Shown here in pieces: positions 1-8,829 of a stretch of DNA of 64,000 nucleotides. The translations under genes were made by a program, and so were the position numbers. Source of the DNA: CAZKEW01 sp964558915 (lineage in GTDB: Bacteria; Acidobacteriota; Aminicenantia; Aminicenantales; UBA8522); NCBI GenBank assembly GCA_964558915.1, contig CAZLFV010000003.1, forward strand, positions 3,306 through 67,305. Direction: 5' to 3'. Within the stretch, counting starts at the first letter, position 1. Each line of letters starts with the position of its first letter. Under the pieces are notes generated by a model. It was not told the origin of the DNA, did not search any database, and was given only the letters and a program-made list of their open reading frames with translations.

Positions 1-672
1 GTAATTTTCGAAGACAGGAAGCATCCTCACCTGCTTTTCCTGGGCTCGGACGGTGGCGTTTTTGTCTCCATCGACGGTGGAGCAAAATGGGTCAGGATGA
101 AGAACAATATGGCCAATGCTCCGGTGAAAGACCTTCTCGTCCATCCCCGGGAGAATGACTTGGTGGTGGCGACCTATGGGCGAGGGCTTTTTGTGACCGA
201 TATCACCCCGCTTCAGGAAATCAGCGAGAACATCCTTGCGGAGGATCTACACTTTTTTGAAATTAAGCCGCGGATCGAGCGACTCACAGGCGGCTGGGGC
301 AGCTACCGTCTTTACGGAGACAGGCATCTCTTCACCCCGAACGAGCCTGAGGCCGTGGGAATCAATTATTATCTGAAGGAGAAACCGAAGGAAAAGGTCA
401 AAATCACTGTGACCGACTCCGATGGCCAGGTTCTGGCCGAGCTTCCGGGAAAAGTCGAACCCGGAATTAATACGGTCCTTTGGAATATGCGGCAGATTCC
501 GAAAAAAGAAGATATTCAGCCAGGGGAAGAGCGCTGGCGGGGCGGCAAGTTAGTTGCTCCTGGAGAATATCTTGTCACTCTCGAAGTGGGTCAGAGAAAG
601 ATCACCCGCAAGGCGGTCATCAAAGGCAGAATGGGCTGGATGATCGGTCCTGTCCCAGTTCTCATAAAATAA
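1..672 (+). CDS. beta-propeller (sortilin/exo-sialidase-like) protein, C-terminal part
   Basis: The frame is open from the first base, so the 5' part lies outside the window. The visible part begins with a BNR-like repeat (GSDGGVFVSIDGGAKW, residues 15-30) and a second one around RENDLVVATYGRGLFVTD. This is typical of the Vps10/sortilin-like or photosystem-II-stability-factor-like beta-propellers that act outside the cytoplasm. A beta-sandwich-like tail follows (residues 120-223) and resembles the extension seen on secreted enzymes of this class. The stop lies 9 bases before the next start, within one SD site, so it is probably co-transcribed with the GH127 genes. The enzymatic activity cannot be told from this fragment. 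Confidence 0.75.
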   Translation, partial: VIFEDRKHPHLLFLGSDGGVFVSIDGGAKWVRMKNNMANAPVKDLLVHPRENDLVVATYGRGLFVTDITPLQEISENILAEDLHFFEIKPRIERLTGGWGSYRLYGDRHLFTPNEPEAVGINYYLKEKPKEKVKITVTDSDGQVLAELPGKVEPGINTVLWNMRQIPKKEDIQPGEERWRGGKLVAPGEYLVTLEVGQRKITRKAVIKGRMGWMIGPVPVLIK

Positions 673-681
673 GGAGGGAAA

Positions 682-3057
682 TTGAAAGCGCTCCCATTGA
701 TGCTATTATCGATCGGGTTATGCATCTTTATGGTTTCAACTGGATGTCAAAGCGACAATCCGGAAACGGGAATAGAGAAGGTCAAGCCCAAGATCGTCCT
801 CGTGGCCCAGCCGTTTCCTCTCCAGAATGTCCGCCTCCTCGACGGGCCTTTCAAGGAGGCACAAGAGCGCGACCGGAAATATCTTCATGAGCTGGAGTCG
901 GACCGGCTGCTCCATAATTTCAGGGTGAACGCCGGCGTCCCTTCCATGGCTCTGCCGCTGGGTGGATGGGAGGAACCGACGTGCGAGCTCCGCGGCCATT
1001 TTGTCGGCCACTATCTTTCGGCCTGTGGCCTCATGTATGCAGCGACGGGAGATGAGGGGCTCCGAACCAAAGCTAACCACATTGTCGCCGAGCTCGCCAA
1101 ATGCCAGAAAGCTCTTGGGAAAAGCGGCTATCTCAGCGCTTATCCCGAGGAATTCATCGACCGGGTTATCGCTGGAAAAAGAGTCTGGGCGCCGTGGTAT
1201 ACGCTCCACAAGATCATGGCCGGCTTGCTCGACATGTATGCGTATTGTGGAAATAAGCAGGCGCTGGATATTCTCGAAAAGATGGCCGCCTGGATCAAGC
1301 TCAGGACCGATCAGCTCGATGATGAAGCCATGCAGCGGATGCTCCGGACGGAGTTTGGCGGCATGAATGAAGTGCTCGCGGACCTCTATGCCTACACAGG
1401 AAATCCCGACCACCTGGCTTTGGCGCGACGCTTTGATCATAAAGTCATTTTCGAGCCCTTAGCGAATCACCGTGACGAGCTCAAGGGTCTTCATGTCAAC
1501 ACGCAAATCCCCAAGATAATCGGCGCCGGACGCGAGTATGAGCTCACCGCGGATAAGTATTATTTTGAGATTGCTTCATATTTCTGCGACGAGGTGGTCA
1601 ATCACCGGTCCTACTGTACGGGCGGTACGAGCAATTACGAAAGCTGGCAGAGCGACCCGGATCAAATGGCTGGCGAGTTGAGCAACGCCACCCACGAAAC
1701 GTGCTGCACCTATAACTTGCTCAAACTGACCCGAAAGCTTTTCACCTGGAGCCCCGACGTCCAACTGGCCGAATACTATGAGCGGGCCCTATTCAACGGC
1801 ATCCTGCCGACTCAGGATCCTAAGACCGGAATGACAATGTATTATGTCCCGATGGCATCCGGCTGGTATAAAACGTTTTGCACGCCGCGGGATTCGTTCT
1901 GGTGCTGCACCGGCACGGGCATCGAAAATCCCGCGAAATACGGGGACAGCATATATTTTCACGATGATACCGGAATATTTATCAACCTTTTTATCGCTTC
2001 TGAGGTCGAATGGCCGGAAAAAGGTGTGAAGCTACGGCAGGAGACACGATTTCCAGAAGAAGGATCGACCACACTCATCCTCAACTGTCCGAAAGACACA
2101 CACCTTGTACTTCGGATCCGCGTTCCGACCTGGGCAAAAAAAGGAGTGGTCGTCAAGGTCAACGGCGAGGAGCGGAAGATCGCAGGCAAAGCGGGAAGTT
2201 ATGAAGTTCTTGACCGGATGTGGAACACGGGCGATCAGGTTTCAATCGAGATGCCGCTGTCATTGCACCTGTGCCGGATGCCGGACGACCCGAAGCTGGC
2301 CGCTGTACTGTACGGGCCGCTTGTCCTGGCGGGCGAGCTTCCGACCGAGACCTTCACAGCTCAAGCCGTGTATGGGCCTTACCATGCGGAAGGCAAGCCC
2401 GCAGCGGCTCCTGATTTTGTGGCCGGGACCGAAGACCTTGACGCATGGATTCAACCGGTCGCTGGACAGACTTTGACTTTTAAGACAGTCAAAGCGGGAA
2501 GACCGGACGACGTTACTCTCGTTCCTTTTTATAGGCTTTTTGGAAAGCGCTACGCCCTGTATTGGCGTTTCTATACTGAGGCGGAATGGAAAGACTTGGA
2601 GGCGAAACGCGAAGTTCGTAAAGTCGAGGAGGTTGCGAAGCAAAAAGCTCTGGCTGCGCGCCTGGTGGATCGAGTCGAGATCGGCAACGAGACCTCCGAG
2701 AGCCAGCATAACCTGGAATCCTATCGGAGTGAATCCGGCTATCTTGGCCAAAAAAGCTGGCGTCATGCTACTCGGGGTGGTTGGTGGAGTTACGACCTGA
2801 AAGTGGACCCGGATAACGCCATGACCCTGATTTGCACCTACTGGGGAAGTGATGTCAGCCGGACCTTTGATATCCTTGTTGACGGCACGAAAATAGCTAC
2901 CCAGGTCATTAACGTCAACAGGCCGGGCGACTTCTTTGATGTGGCTTATAAGATTCCGCTGGAACTCACCCAGGGCAAGGCCAAAATCACCGCCAAATTT
3001 CAGTCCTATCCCGATGGCATCGCCGGCGGCCTTTTCGGTTTGGTGATATTAAAATAA
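682..3057 (+). CDS. GH127/GH146-like beta-L-arabinofuranosidase, lipoprotein
   Basis: Predicted to cleave terminal beta-L-arabinofuranose from plant glycans, outside the cytoplasm. The start is TTG, 4 bases after AGGAGGG. Residues 1-22 form a lipoprotein signal ending VSTGC (Cys22). The alpha/alpha-barrel domain (about 35-420) carries the GH127 zinc site: Glu339 and Cys341 in THETCC and the Cys408-Cys409 pair in FWCCTGTG. Glu320 in the SNYES stretch is the likely acid/base. A beta-sandwich and a C-terminal domain (about 690-791, DUF6805-like) follow. At 791 residues it matches large GH127-clan members. It differs clearly from the next gene, so this is not a recent duplication. The substrate is inferred from family and context. 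Confidence 0.88.
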   Translation: MKALPLMLLSIGLCIFMVSTGCQSDNPETGIEKVKPKIVLVAQPFPLQNVRLLDGPFKEAQERDRKYLHELESDRLLHNFRVNAGVPSMALPLGGWEEPTCELRGHFVGHYLSACGLMYAATGDEGLRTKANHIVAELAKCQKALGKSGYLSAYPEEFIDRVIAGKRVWAPWYTLHKIMAGLLDMYAYCGNKQALDILEKMAAWIKLRTDQLDDEAMQRMLRTEFGGMNEVLADLYAYTGNPDHLALARRFDHKVIFEPLANHRDELKGLHVNTQIPKIIGAGREYELTADKYYFEIASYFCDEVVNHRSYCTGGTSNYESWQSDPDQMAGELSNATHETCCTYNLLKLTRKLFTWSPDVQLAEYYERALFNGILPTQDPKTGMTMYYVPMASGWYKTFCTPRDSFWCCTGTGIENPAKYGDSIYFHDDTGIFINLFIASEVEWPEKGVKLRQETRFPEEGSTTLILNCPKDTHLVLRIRVPTWAKKGVVVKVNGEERKIAGKAGSYEVLDRMWNTGDQVSIEMPLSLHLCRMPDDPKLAAVLYGPLVLAGELPTETFTAQAVYGPYHAEGKPAAAPDFVAGTEDLDAWIQPVAGQTLTFKTVKAGRPDDVTLVPFYRLFGKRYALYWRFYTEAEWKDLEAKREVRKVEEVAKQKALAARLVDRVEIGNETSESQHNLESYRSESGYLGQKSWRHATRGGWWSYDLKVDPDNAMTLICTYWGSDVSRTFDILVDGTKIATQVINVNRPGDFFDVAYKIPLELTQGKAKITAKFQSYPDGIAGGLFGLVILK

Positions 3058-3105
3058 GGGTGATAAAATAAAAAACCATGCTCCCAAAAAGGAGGCGCAG
3101 ATCCT

Positions 3106-5520
3106 ATGAAAAAGAATACACGCCTTCAGGTTGTTTTGATCATTCTGGTCTTGGCCTGCCTTTGCCCTTCATGCAAAGAAACATCCCAGGCTGATTATCC
3201 TTTTGCCCCTGTCCCCTTCCATGCAGTCAAGCCCGCCGATTCTTTCTGGGCGCCTCGAATCGAGACAAACCGCACAGTCACTATTCCTTACGCCTTTAAG
3301 CTCTGCCAGGAGACAGGACGTCTCACGAATTTTGAGATCGCCGGCGGTCTGAAACAGGGCGCCTTTTGTTCCAAGTATCCATTTGACGATTCCGACGTTT
3401 ACAAGATCATCGAAGGAGCCGCCTATTCACTGAGAGTTCACCCCGACCCCGAGCTCGAGAAATACGTCGATGATGTTATTGCCACGATTGCCCTCGCCCA
3501 GGAGCCCGACGGCTATCTTTATACGGCGCGCACGATCGACCCGCAGCATCCTCCTCTGGACTGGGTAGGAAACGAGCGCTGGTCGAATGAATATATGAGC
3601 CATGAATTGTATAACGCTGGCCATCTGTTTGAGGCGGCCGTGGCTTATTACCAATCTACAGGAAAGAAGAACCTTCTCCATGTCGCCCTCAAGAACGCCG
3701 ACCTCATCGACGGCGTCTTTGGCCCGGGCAAAAAGCGTGTCGCACCCGGACATCAAGAGGTCGAGATCGGTCTGGTCAGACTCTACCGTCTCACTGGAAG
3801 AAGGAAGTATCTTGCTTTGGCCAAATTCTTCCTGGATGAACGAGGCAACGCCAAAGACCGCAAGCCCTACGGCGAATATTCTCAGGATCATAAGCCGGTT
3901 ACTGAGCAGAATGAGGCAGTCGGCCATGCCGTACGGGCAACTTATATGTATTCTGGAATGGCAGACGTGGCTGCCCTCACAGGAAACCCGGCGTACGTCC
4001 AGGCGATCGATAAAATCTGGGAGAACGTTGTCTGGAAGAAGATGTATGTCACGGGCGGCATTGGAGCTGCCGGAGAAATCGAGGGTTTTGGGGCTGATTA
4101 TGATCTGCCGAATGCGGAAGCCTATTGCGAGACCTGCGCTTCAATCGGCAATATCCTCTGGAATCAGCGGATGTTCCTCCTCCATGGAGATGCGAAATAC
4201 ATCGATGTCCTGGAAAGGGTGCTTTACAACGGGTTCCTTTCTGGGATCTCTCTCGGCGGCGACCGATTCTTCTATCCGAATCCGTTGGAATCATTTGGCC
4301 AGCATCACCGCAGCGCCTGGTTTGCCTGTGCTTGTTGTCCGAGTAATATCACGCGGTTTATTCCGTCCATCCCCGGCTATGTCTTTGCCAAGCGGGAAGA
4401 TACTCTCTATGTGAATCTGTTCATGGCGAGCGAGGCAAGCATTGACCTGGGGATGCAGAAGGTGAGAGTTCAGCAGGAAACGCAATATCCCTGGGATGGG
4501 ACTGTCAAGATAACGATTAGTCCGGAAAAGCCCGCTGAATTTTCCGTCAATGTCCGGGTTCCGGGTTGGGCGACCGGGCAGCCTGTGCCGGGCGATCTTT
4601 ATCAGTTCACTGACAAGACCGGAGAACCTTCGGTCATTCGAGTCAACGGCGACGAGATCCCGCTCTACCTCAACCGAGGTTACGTCAGTATTCGACGCGC
4701 TTGGAGGCCCGGCGATGTTATTGAGGCGAGTTTCCCGATGCCGATTCGGAGAGTCTTGGCTCATCCCGCGGTCAAAGACGATATCGAAAAGGTTTCTCTA
4801 GAACGAGGCCCAATCGTCTATTGTGCGGAGTGGCCAGATAACGGCGGGCGTGTGAGCAATTTGGTTTTGGAAGACAACAACCCGCTGAGTGCTGAGCGCC
4901 GTGATAATCTCCTGAGCGGAGTGACTGTTATCAAGGGAGAAGCTACGGCCTTATATGAAGGAAAGAGGGGCGGACCGGTCATCGCCAAGAAACAACAATT
5001 TATCGCTATTCCCTATTATGCCTGGGCCCATCGTGGAGAAGGGGAAATGACGGTTTGGCTCGCCCGCTCGCCATCCACAGTTAGGCCGCTGCCCAATCCG
5101 TCCTTTGCCTCAATGAGCAAGCCGACCGCCTCCGGTGGGAAAAACGCGGAGGCCCTTAATGATCAATGGGAGCCGACGAGCTCGAACGATCATGCCCATC
5201 CATACCTCCATTGGTGGCCCAACAAGGCAACACAGGAATGGGTTCAGTATGATTTAAATAAGCCCGCGACAGTCCAAGCTGTCGAAGTCTACTGGTTTGA
5301 TGATAGCGGCCGGGGTGAGTGCCGGGTTCCCGCGTCTTGGCAGCTATTTTTTCAGGCTGGGGACACCTGGAAACCTGTTCAGAATCTCGTCCCTTACGGT
5401 GTTGAGAAGGACAAATACAATAAGGTTAAATTTAGGCCCGTCGAGACAAAGGCCCTCCGTCTGGAAATTCAGCTCCAGAAAGATTTTTCTGGGGGAATCC
5501 TGGAGTGGCGTGTGGAATGA
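3106..5520 (+). CDS. GH127 beta-L-arabinofuranosidase with C-terminal discoidin-like domain, lipoprotein
   Basis: Second GH127 enzyme, 804 residues. A lipoprotein-like signal ends near Cys23. The catalytic set lines up with the well-studied HypBA1 enzyme: Glu326 (16 residues before Glu342) as acid/base, and Glu342, Cys344, Cys410 and Cys411 (motif CACCPSN) as the zinc/nucleophile cluster. The last 130 or so residues (HPYLHWWPNKATQEWVQY and on) look like an F5/8-type carbohydrate-binding domain. It starts 48 bases after the first GH127 gene behind AAGGAGG. The pair probably acts in sequence on arabinose side chains or disaccharides at the cell surface or in the periplasm, feeding the symporter downstream. 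Confidence 0.9.
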   Translation: MKKNTRLQVVLIILVLACLCPSCKETSQADYPFAPVPFHAVKPADSFWAPRIETNRTVTIPYAFKLCQETGRLTNFEIAGGLKQGAFCSKYPFDDSDVYKIIEGAAYSLRVHPDPELEKYVDDVIATIALAQEPDGYLYTARTIDPQHPPLDWVGNERWSNEYMSHELYNAGHLFEAAVAYYQSTGKKNLLHVALKNADLIDGVFGPGKKRVAPGHQEVEIGLVRLYRLTGRRKYLALAKFFLDERGNAKDRKPYGEYSQDHKPVTEQNEAVGHAVRATYMYSGMADVAALTGNPAYVQAIDKIWENVVWKKMYVTGGIGAAGEIEGFGADYDLPNAEAYCETCASIGNILWNQRMFLLHGDAKYIDVLERVLYNGFLSGISLGGDRFFYPNPLESFGQHHRSAWFACACCPSNITRFIPSIPGYVFAKREDTLYVNLFMASEASIDLGMQKVRVQQETQYPWDGTVKITISPEKPAEFSVNVRVPGWATGQPVPGDLYQFTDKTGEPSVIRVNGDEIPLYLNRGYVSIRRAWRPGDVIEASFPMPIRRVLAHPAVKDDIEKVSLERGPIVYCAEWPDNGGRVSNLVLEDNNPLSAERRDNLLSGVTVIKGEATALYEGKRGGPVIAKKQQFIAIPYYAWAHRGEGEMTVWLARSPSTVRPLPNPSFASMSKPTASGGKNAEALNDQWEPTSSNDHAHPYLHWWPNKATQEWVQYDLNKPATVQAVEVYWFDDSGRGECRVPASWQLFFQAGDTWKPVQNLVPYGVEKDKYNKVKFRPVETKALRLEIQLQKDFSGGILEWRVE

Positions 5521-5562
5521 AATCTAACTTGTCTGAAAATTTGGGAGAAGGAGAAAAACAGC

Positions 5563-5673
5563 ATGCTTAACTGGACTGGTTGGCAGAATCCTTATGCTAT
5601 TGCCTACATGCTAGTCATGCTGGGCGCCGTCATTTTCGTTTGGCTGATTCCTGACGAATACCTGTATGAATGA
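5563..5673 (+). CDS. 36-residue single-pass membrane microprotein
   Basis: ATG follows AAGGAG by 9 bases, and the stop overlaps the next gene's start as ATGA. The product (MLNWTGWQNPYAIAYM...) has one hydrophobic helix (about residues 10-30) and a short acidic tail DEYLYE. The good ribosome-binding site, coupling and position just before a symporter gene argue that it is real. A small accessory subunit for the symporter or for the coupled 190-residue protein is plausible but is inference. I do not recognise a family. Confidence 0.6.
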   Translation: MLNWTGWQNPYAIAYMLVMLGAVIFVWLIPDEYLYE

Positions 5674-6242
5674 CGGCCAAACGGTCTATGGAGATGCTGA
5701 GCATGAAAAGGGTCAATCTGTTTCTCGTCATTGCGAGTGTTTTGCTCTTTGGTCAGGCCGGTGTCGCTCAGGAGAAGTTCAACGATGTGCGCCAGCAAAT
5801 GGCTGACTCTCTGACCGCTGTAAAGACGTCCCTTCGGGCCGATGAACGGGCAGCAGCTATGGAGCATTTCGGAAACGCAAAAAAGATCTGGGAGACCGAG
5901 GCCAGGCCGATGATCACCGAAGGCATGAAGACCAATAACCAGTTTCAGGAGTATTTTGACCGGATAGCTGAAGTGGACGGGCATTTTATTTCGCTGGCTC
6001 AAGAGCTCGAATCGGGTGGATTCGAGCAAATTGAATCCAGGGTCAACGCCGTCATCTGGGCCATCAGCCATCATCCCCGCGGGTTTAAAGTCCCGAACCC
6101 GCGCTACACCGCCTGGGACTGGGTCTTCGGGCTTGGCATAGGGATCGGGTTCTGTGTCTTTGCGGTGGTTTTTGGGCTGCATCTGCGAAGGTCGTACTAT
6201 CGCAGATACAAAAAACAGGGTGCAGAAGCTCCCCAAGGATAA
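5670..6242 (+). CDS. signal-peptide, helical extracytoplasmic protein with C-terminal membrane anchor
   Basis: Not assigned to a family. A signal peptide or anchor covers about residues 12-34 (ending AGVAQ), followed by a charged, mostly helical region (35-145) containing ISHHPRGF. A single membrane helix (about 152-172) and a basic tail RRSYYRRYKK complete it. The topology would be a periplasmic helical domain tethered by a C-terminal anchor. The first ATG overlaps the microprotein's stop. Translation could instead begin at ATG 5703, which has a GGAG upstream. It sits 5 bases before the symporter gene, so a partner or sensor role for the transporter is possible. Confidence 0.7.
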   Translation: MTAKRSMEMLSMKRVNLFLVIASVLLFGQAGVAQEKFNDVRQQMADSLTAVKTSLRADERAAAMEHFGNAKKIWETEARPMITEGMKTNNQFQEYFDRIAEVDGHFISLAQELESGGFEQIESRVNAVIWAISHHPRGFKVPNPRYTAWDWVFGLGIGIGFCVFAVVFGLHLRRSYYRRYKKQGAEAPQG

Positions 6243-6247
6243 AAAAC

Positions 6248-7894
6248 ATGCCTTCGGATTTCATCATTATCGGGTTGTACTTGGTTTTGATGTTTGTGGC
6301 CGGGCTGTTTTTCAGCCGGAACGTCAAAAACACGGCCGATTATTTTCTAGCGGCCCGCTCCGCCCCTTGGTTCTGGATTATGGGGGCTATCTGGGCCACG
6401 AATATCGGATTTCTTCATGGCTACCTGGCCCACGGCGGGGCCGCTTATGAGTGGGGCCTGATTCAGGCGAACTTTGAGTGGTTCCAGGGACCTTTTGGCT
6501 ACGTCCTCAGCGGACTGTTTTTCATCGCCTTTTACTGGCGCGCCGGGGTTTATACAGTTCCGCATTTTCTGGAGAGAAGATACGGCTCAGCGATCAGCCT
6601 GATTTATAACGTAGCCTGGATCGTTATTTTTATCGTCACCATTGCCGCCGAGTTTTATTTGGGCGGCATTTTTCTCAAAAACCTTCTTCACATCCCGTTC
6701 TGGCCGACTGTTCTTGTGCTAGCCGCTGTCGTGGGGACATACACGCTCCTCGGAGGCCTCGGAGCGGCCATCATGATGGAATTCGTCCAGTTCATCATCA
6801 TGATGCTCGGGACAATGCCTCTTCTCTTTATCCTTCTTCATATGGTGGGCGGGTTTGCCGGCATCAAAAACGTCTTGATTGGCCAGTGGGGGGTCAGTCC
6901 TCAGTATTTCACGGTTCTGCCGGATATCCACCATCCCTACGGCCCCGGGCCATGGATTATTCTGGGACAATGTTTGGTCGTAACCCTCGGCTGGTGTGCC
7001 GGCCATCAATCCATGGTCCAGAGGAATTTAGGGGCGCGCTCTCTTTATGATGCAAAATTCGGTTATGTCGCCGCCGCGATTCCAAAAACACTGGGTGCTT
7101 TTTTGTATATTGTGCCGATGATTGCCGCGCCCATTATCTTTGCCGGCAACGGGATTTTCGTCGAGAGGGCTGATGCGTCCTACGGCAAGCTTATCCTAAA
7201 CCTACTGCCTTCGGGAATGCTGGGGCTGTTTATCGCCGGATTGCTCTCGGCAGGGCTCTCCAGCATTAGCAGCGTCCTGAATTCTACGTCAACAATGGTA
7301 GTCAAGGACATCTATGAGCGATACCTGGTTAAAGGCCGCGGCGACAATCATTATTTTATCGCCGGCCGCGTCGCCACCTTTGCCGTGATCGCCCTCTCTC
7401 TCCTTCTCGTTCCCATCGTGCTCAAAGTCTACTTGATCATGTGGCTCGAACAGACTCTTCTGGCCATGGTCCTCGGCCCTTTTATGGGCGTCCTGATGCT
7501 GGCAATTTTTTGGCGCAGGGCCAATACAGCCGGCAGCCTGGCCGGGTTCATCACCGGCGGAGTCTTTGCCATCCTCCTTCAGCAGGTCTTTGGGGTGAAT
7601 GTCTTTTTTGAGATCAGCTGGTGGTCTTTTGTGGTGACTTCTGTTGTTACCGTGGCGGTGACATTTTGGACTGGGACGAAGCCCCGGCCAGAACAGCTCG
7701 ACGGCCTGACCTGGGAGAGCGATTTCAGGGCCAAGCTCGGCCGGATCCTGGAAGAGAGGGCGATTCAGAATGGAGCGAAAATTGGAGAGGTGCCTAAGCC
7801 CGTTGTTCGGAGGCCCCCTTGGTATCTGAACATCAAATACTGGGCCACAGCCATCCTTCTCAGCCAGGTCGTTCTCTTGTTATTTTTTGGCTAA
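6248..7894 (+). CDS. sodium:solute symporter (SSS family)
   Basis: A 548-residue SSS-family transporter, predicted to import a sugar or related solute with sodium. It has about 13-14 hydrophobic segments, the family's opening (GLYLVLMFVAGLFFS, then the TADYFLAARS loop) and the conserved central stretch SAGLSSISSVLNSTSTMV. Its place between the GH127 enzymes and the araB/araD genes makes L-arabinose or an arabino-oligosaccharide the likely substrate. Family membership is clear; the substrate is inferred. It is followed by a tiny membrane protein, so the transport unit may have several parts. Confidence 0.9.
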   Translation: MPSDFIIIGLYLVLMFVAGLFFSRNVKNTADYFLAARSAPWFWIMGAIWATNIGFLHGYLAHGGAAYEWGLIQANFEWFQGPFGYVLSGLFFIAFYWRAGVYTVPHFLERRYGSAISLIYNVAWIVIFIVTIAAEFYLGGIFLKNLLHIPFWPTVLVLAAVVGTYTLLGGLGAAIMMEFVQFIIMMLGTMPLLFILLHMVGGFAGIKNVLIGQWGVSPQYFTVLPDIHHPYGPGPWIILGQCLVVTLGWCAGHQSMVQRNLGARSLYDAKFGYVAAAIPKTLGAFLYIVPMIAAPIIFAGNGIFVERADASYGKLILNLLPSGMLGLFIAGLLSAGLSSISSVLNSTSTMVVKDIYERYLVKGRGDNHYFIAGRVATFAVIALSLLLVPIVLKVYLIMWLEQTLLAMVLGPFMGVLMLAIFWRRANTAGSLAGFITGGVFAILLQQVFGVNVFFEISWWSFVVTSVVTVAVTFWTGTKPRPEQLDGLTWESDFRAKLGRILEERAIQNGAKIGEVPKPVVRRPPWYLNIKYWATAILLSQVVLLLFFG

Positions 7895-7924
7895 GGGGAT
7901 TTCTCGAAGATAAGGAGCAGAAAG

Positions 7925-8158
7925 ATGACCGGAGAAAAAAAAGGAGCGGATCCCAAGCTGATCGTGGCCGTTCAGATGCTCTCCATAGGCATCATCCTCC
8001 TCATCCTAGCACTCGTGGTCCTTTTTGTGAGTCCACTCGGCAGCATGGATCGTTTTATCCGTCTGACGTTCTTGATCAGCGAAGCCAGCATCTTTGTTGT
8101 CGGTCTGGCCTTTGCTATAGGCGGAGGGATTCGTTATAAACGGGCAAAAAGGGCATGA
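7925..8158 (+). CDS. 77-residue two-helix membrane protein
   Basis: A small protein with two hydrophobic helices (about residues 14-38 and 47-67), a charged N-terminus (MTGEKKGADPK) and a basic tail RYKRAKRA. It has a good SD (aaggagcag) and overlaps the next start as ATGA. It resembles no family I can name. Its place right behind the symporter suggests an accessory role in transport, but this rests on position alone. Confidence 0.65.
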   Translation: MTGEKKGADPKLIVAVQMLSIGIILLILALVVLFVSPLGSMDRFIRLTFLISEASIFVVGLAFAIGGGIRYKRAKRA

Positions 8159-8829
8159 AGATCATCAGGTTCGCCCCTTGTTTTTCCCATGCGGACGATG
8201 TCGTCAGGATATTCTGTGCCAAGAATTTCAAGAAACCTTTTTCTGTGGAGATGGTCTATTTGCCTTTTGTCCTGTTCAAATACGCCGTTCGAGCGAACCG
8301 ATTTTTCGGGGGAAAAAAGGTATCGGAGGGACTGTTTTTGGCGGACTTGATCCAAGGCGTTCCAGTGTATATAGGGAAGGGGACGTCCTTAATAGTGGAA
8401 GCCGCATTGCAGAATGAATTTGCGGCCCTGCTGCCTTTATCAGCGGAAGGGGCAAAAAGAAAGGCTGAAACGATTATTGTCGAGGCTCAGCAGGTCTCAG
8501 AATCTCAGGTCCTCCCAGTCGGGTTAACGGAGAATGAGGCCATTGCCAGGGGGAAAAGGTTGTTGCGTTATGACCTGATGCGTCTTTTCGGAGGTCTGCG
8601 TTATCGCAAGGTCGAAATTACCCTTTACCCCAAAACAAAACTTGTTTATTATCCCTACTGGCTGGTCTATTATCGCGGGCGGCGGGGAGATATGAGGATT
8701 GTCGTCATAGATGGTGTGATTGGAAAAAAGGAAAGTGAGGAGATCGTCCAGTCTATTAAGCTGGGGCTGCTGAAGAAAGAGCAGGTGTCGGTACGGGTCG
8801 AATTTTCTGAAGGAGCCAACCCAAATTGA
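8155..8829 (+). CDS. unknown protein in the arabinose operon
   Basis: A 224-residue soluble protein of unknown family with no signal peptide. It starts MKIIRFAPCFSH. The C-terminal half contains an aromatic stretch KLVYYPYWLVYY followed by strand-rich sequence (RIVVIDGVIGKKE). It is coupled on both sides: ATGA with the gene before, and TTGA with the kinase gene after. That makes a function in the same pathway likely (regulation, mutarotation or transporter assembly), but nothing in the sequence decides which. Confidence 0.7.
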   Translation: MKIIRFAPCFSHADDVVRIFCAKNFKKPFSVEMVYLPFVLFKYAVRANRFFGGKKVSEGLFLADLIQGVPVYIGKGTSLIVEAALQNEFAALLPLSAEGAKRKAETIIVEAQQVSESQVLPVGLTENEAIARGKRLLRYDLMRLFGGLRYRKVEITLYPKTKLVYYPYWLVYYRGRRGDMRIVVIDGVIGKKESEEIVQSIKLGLLKKEQVSVRVEFSEGANPN

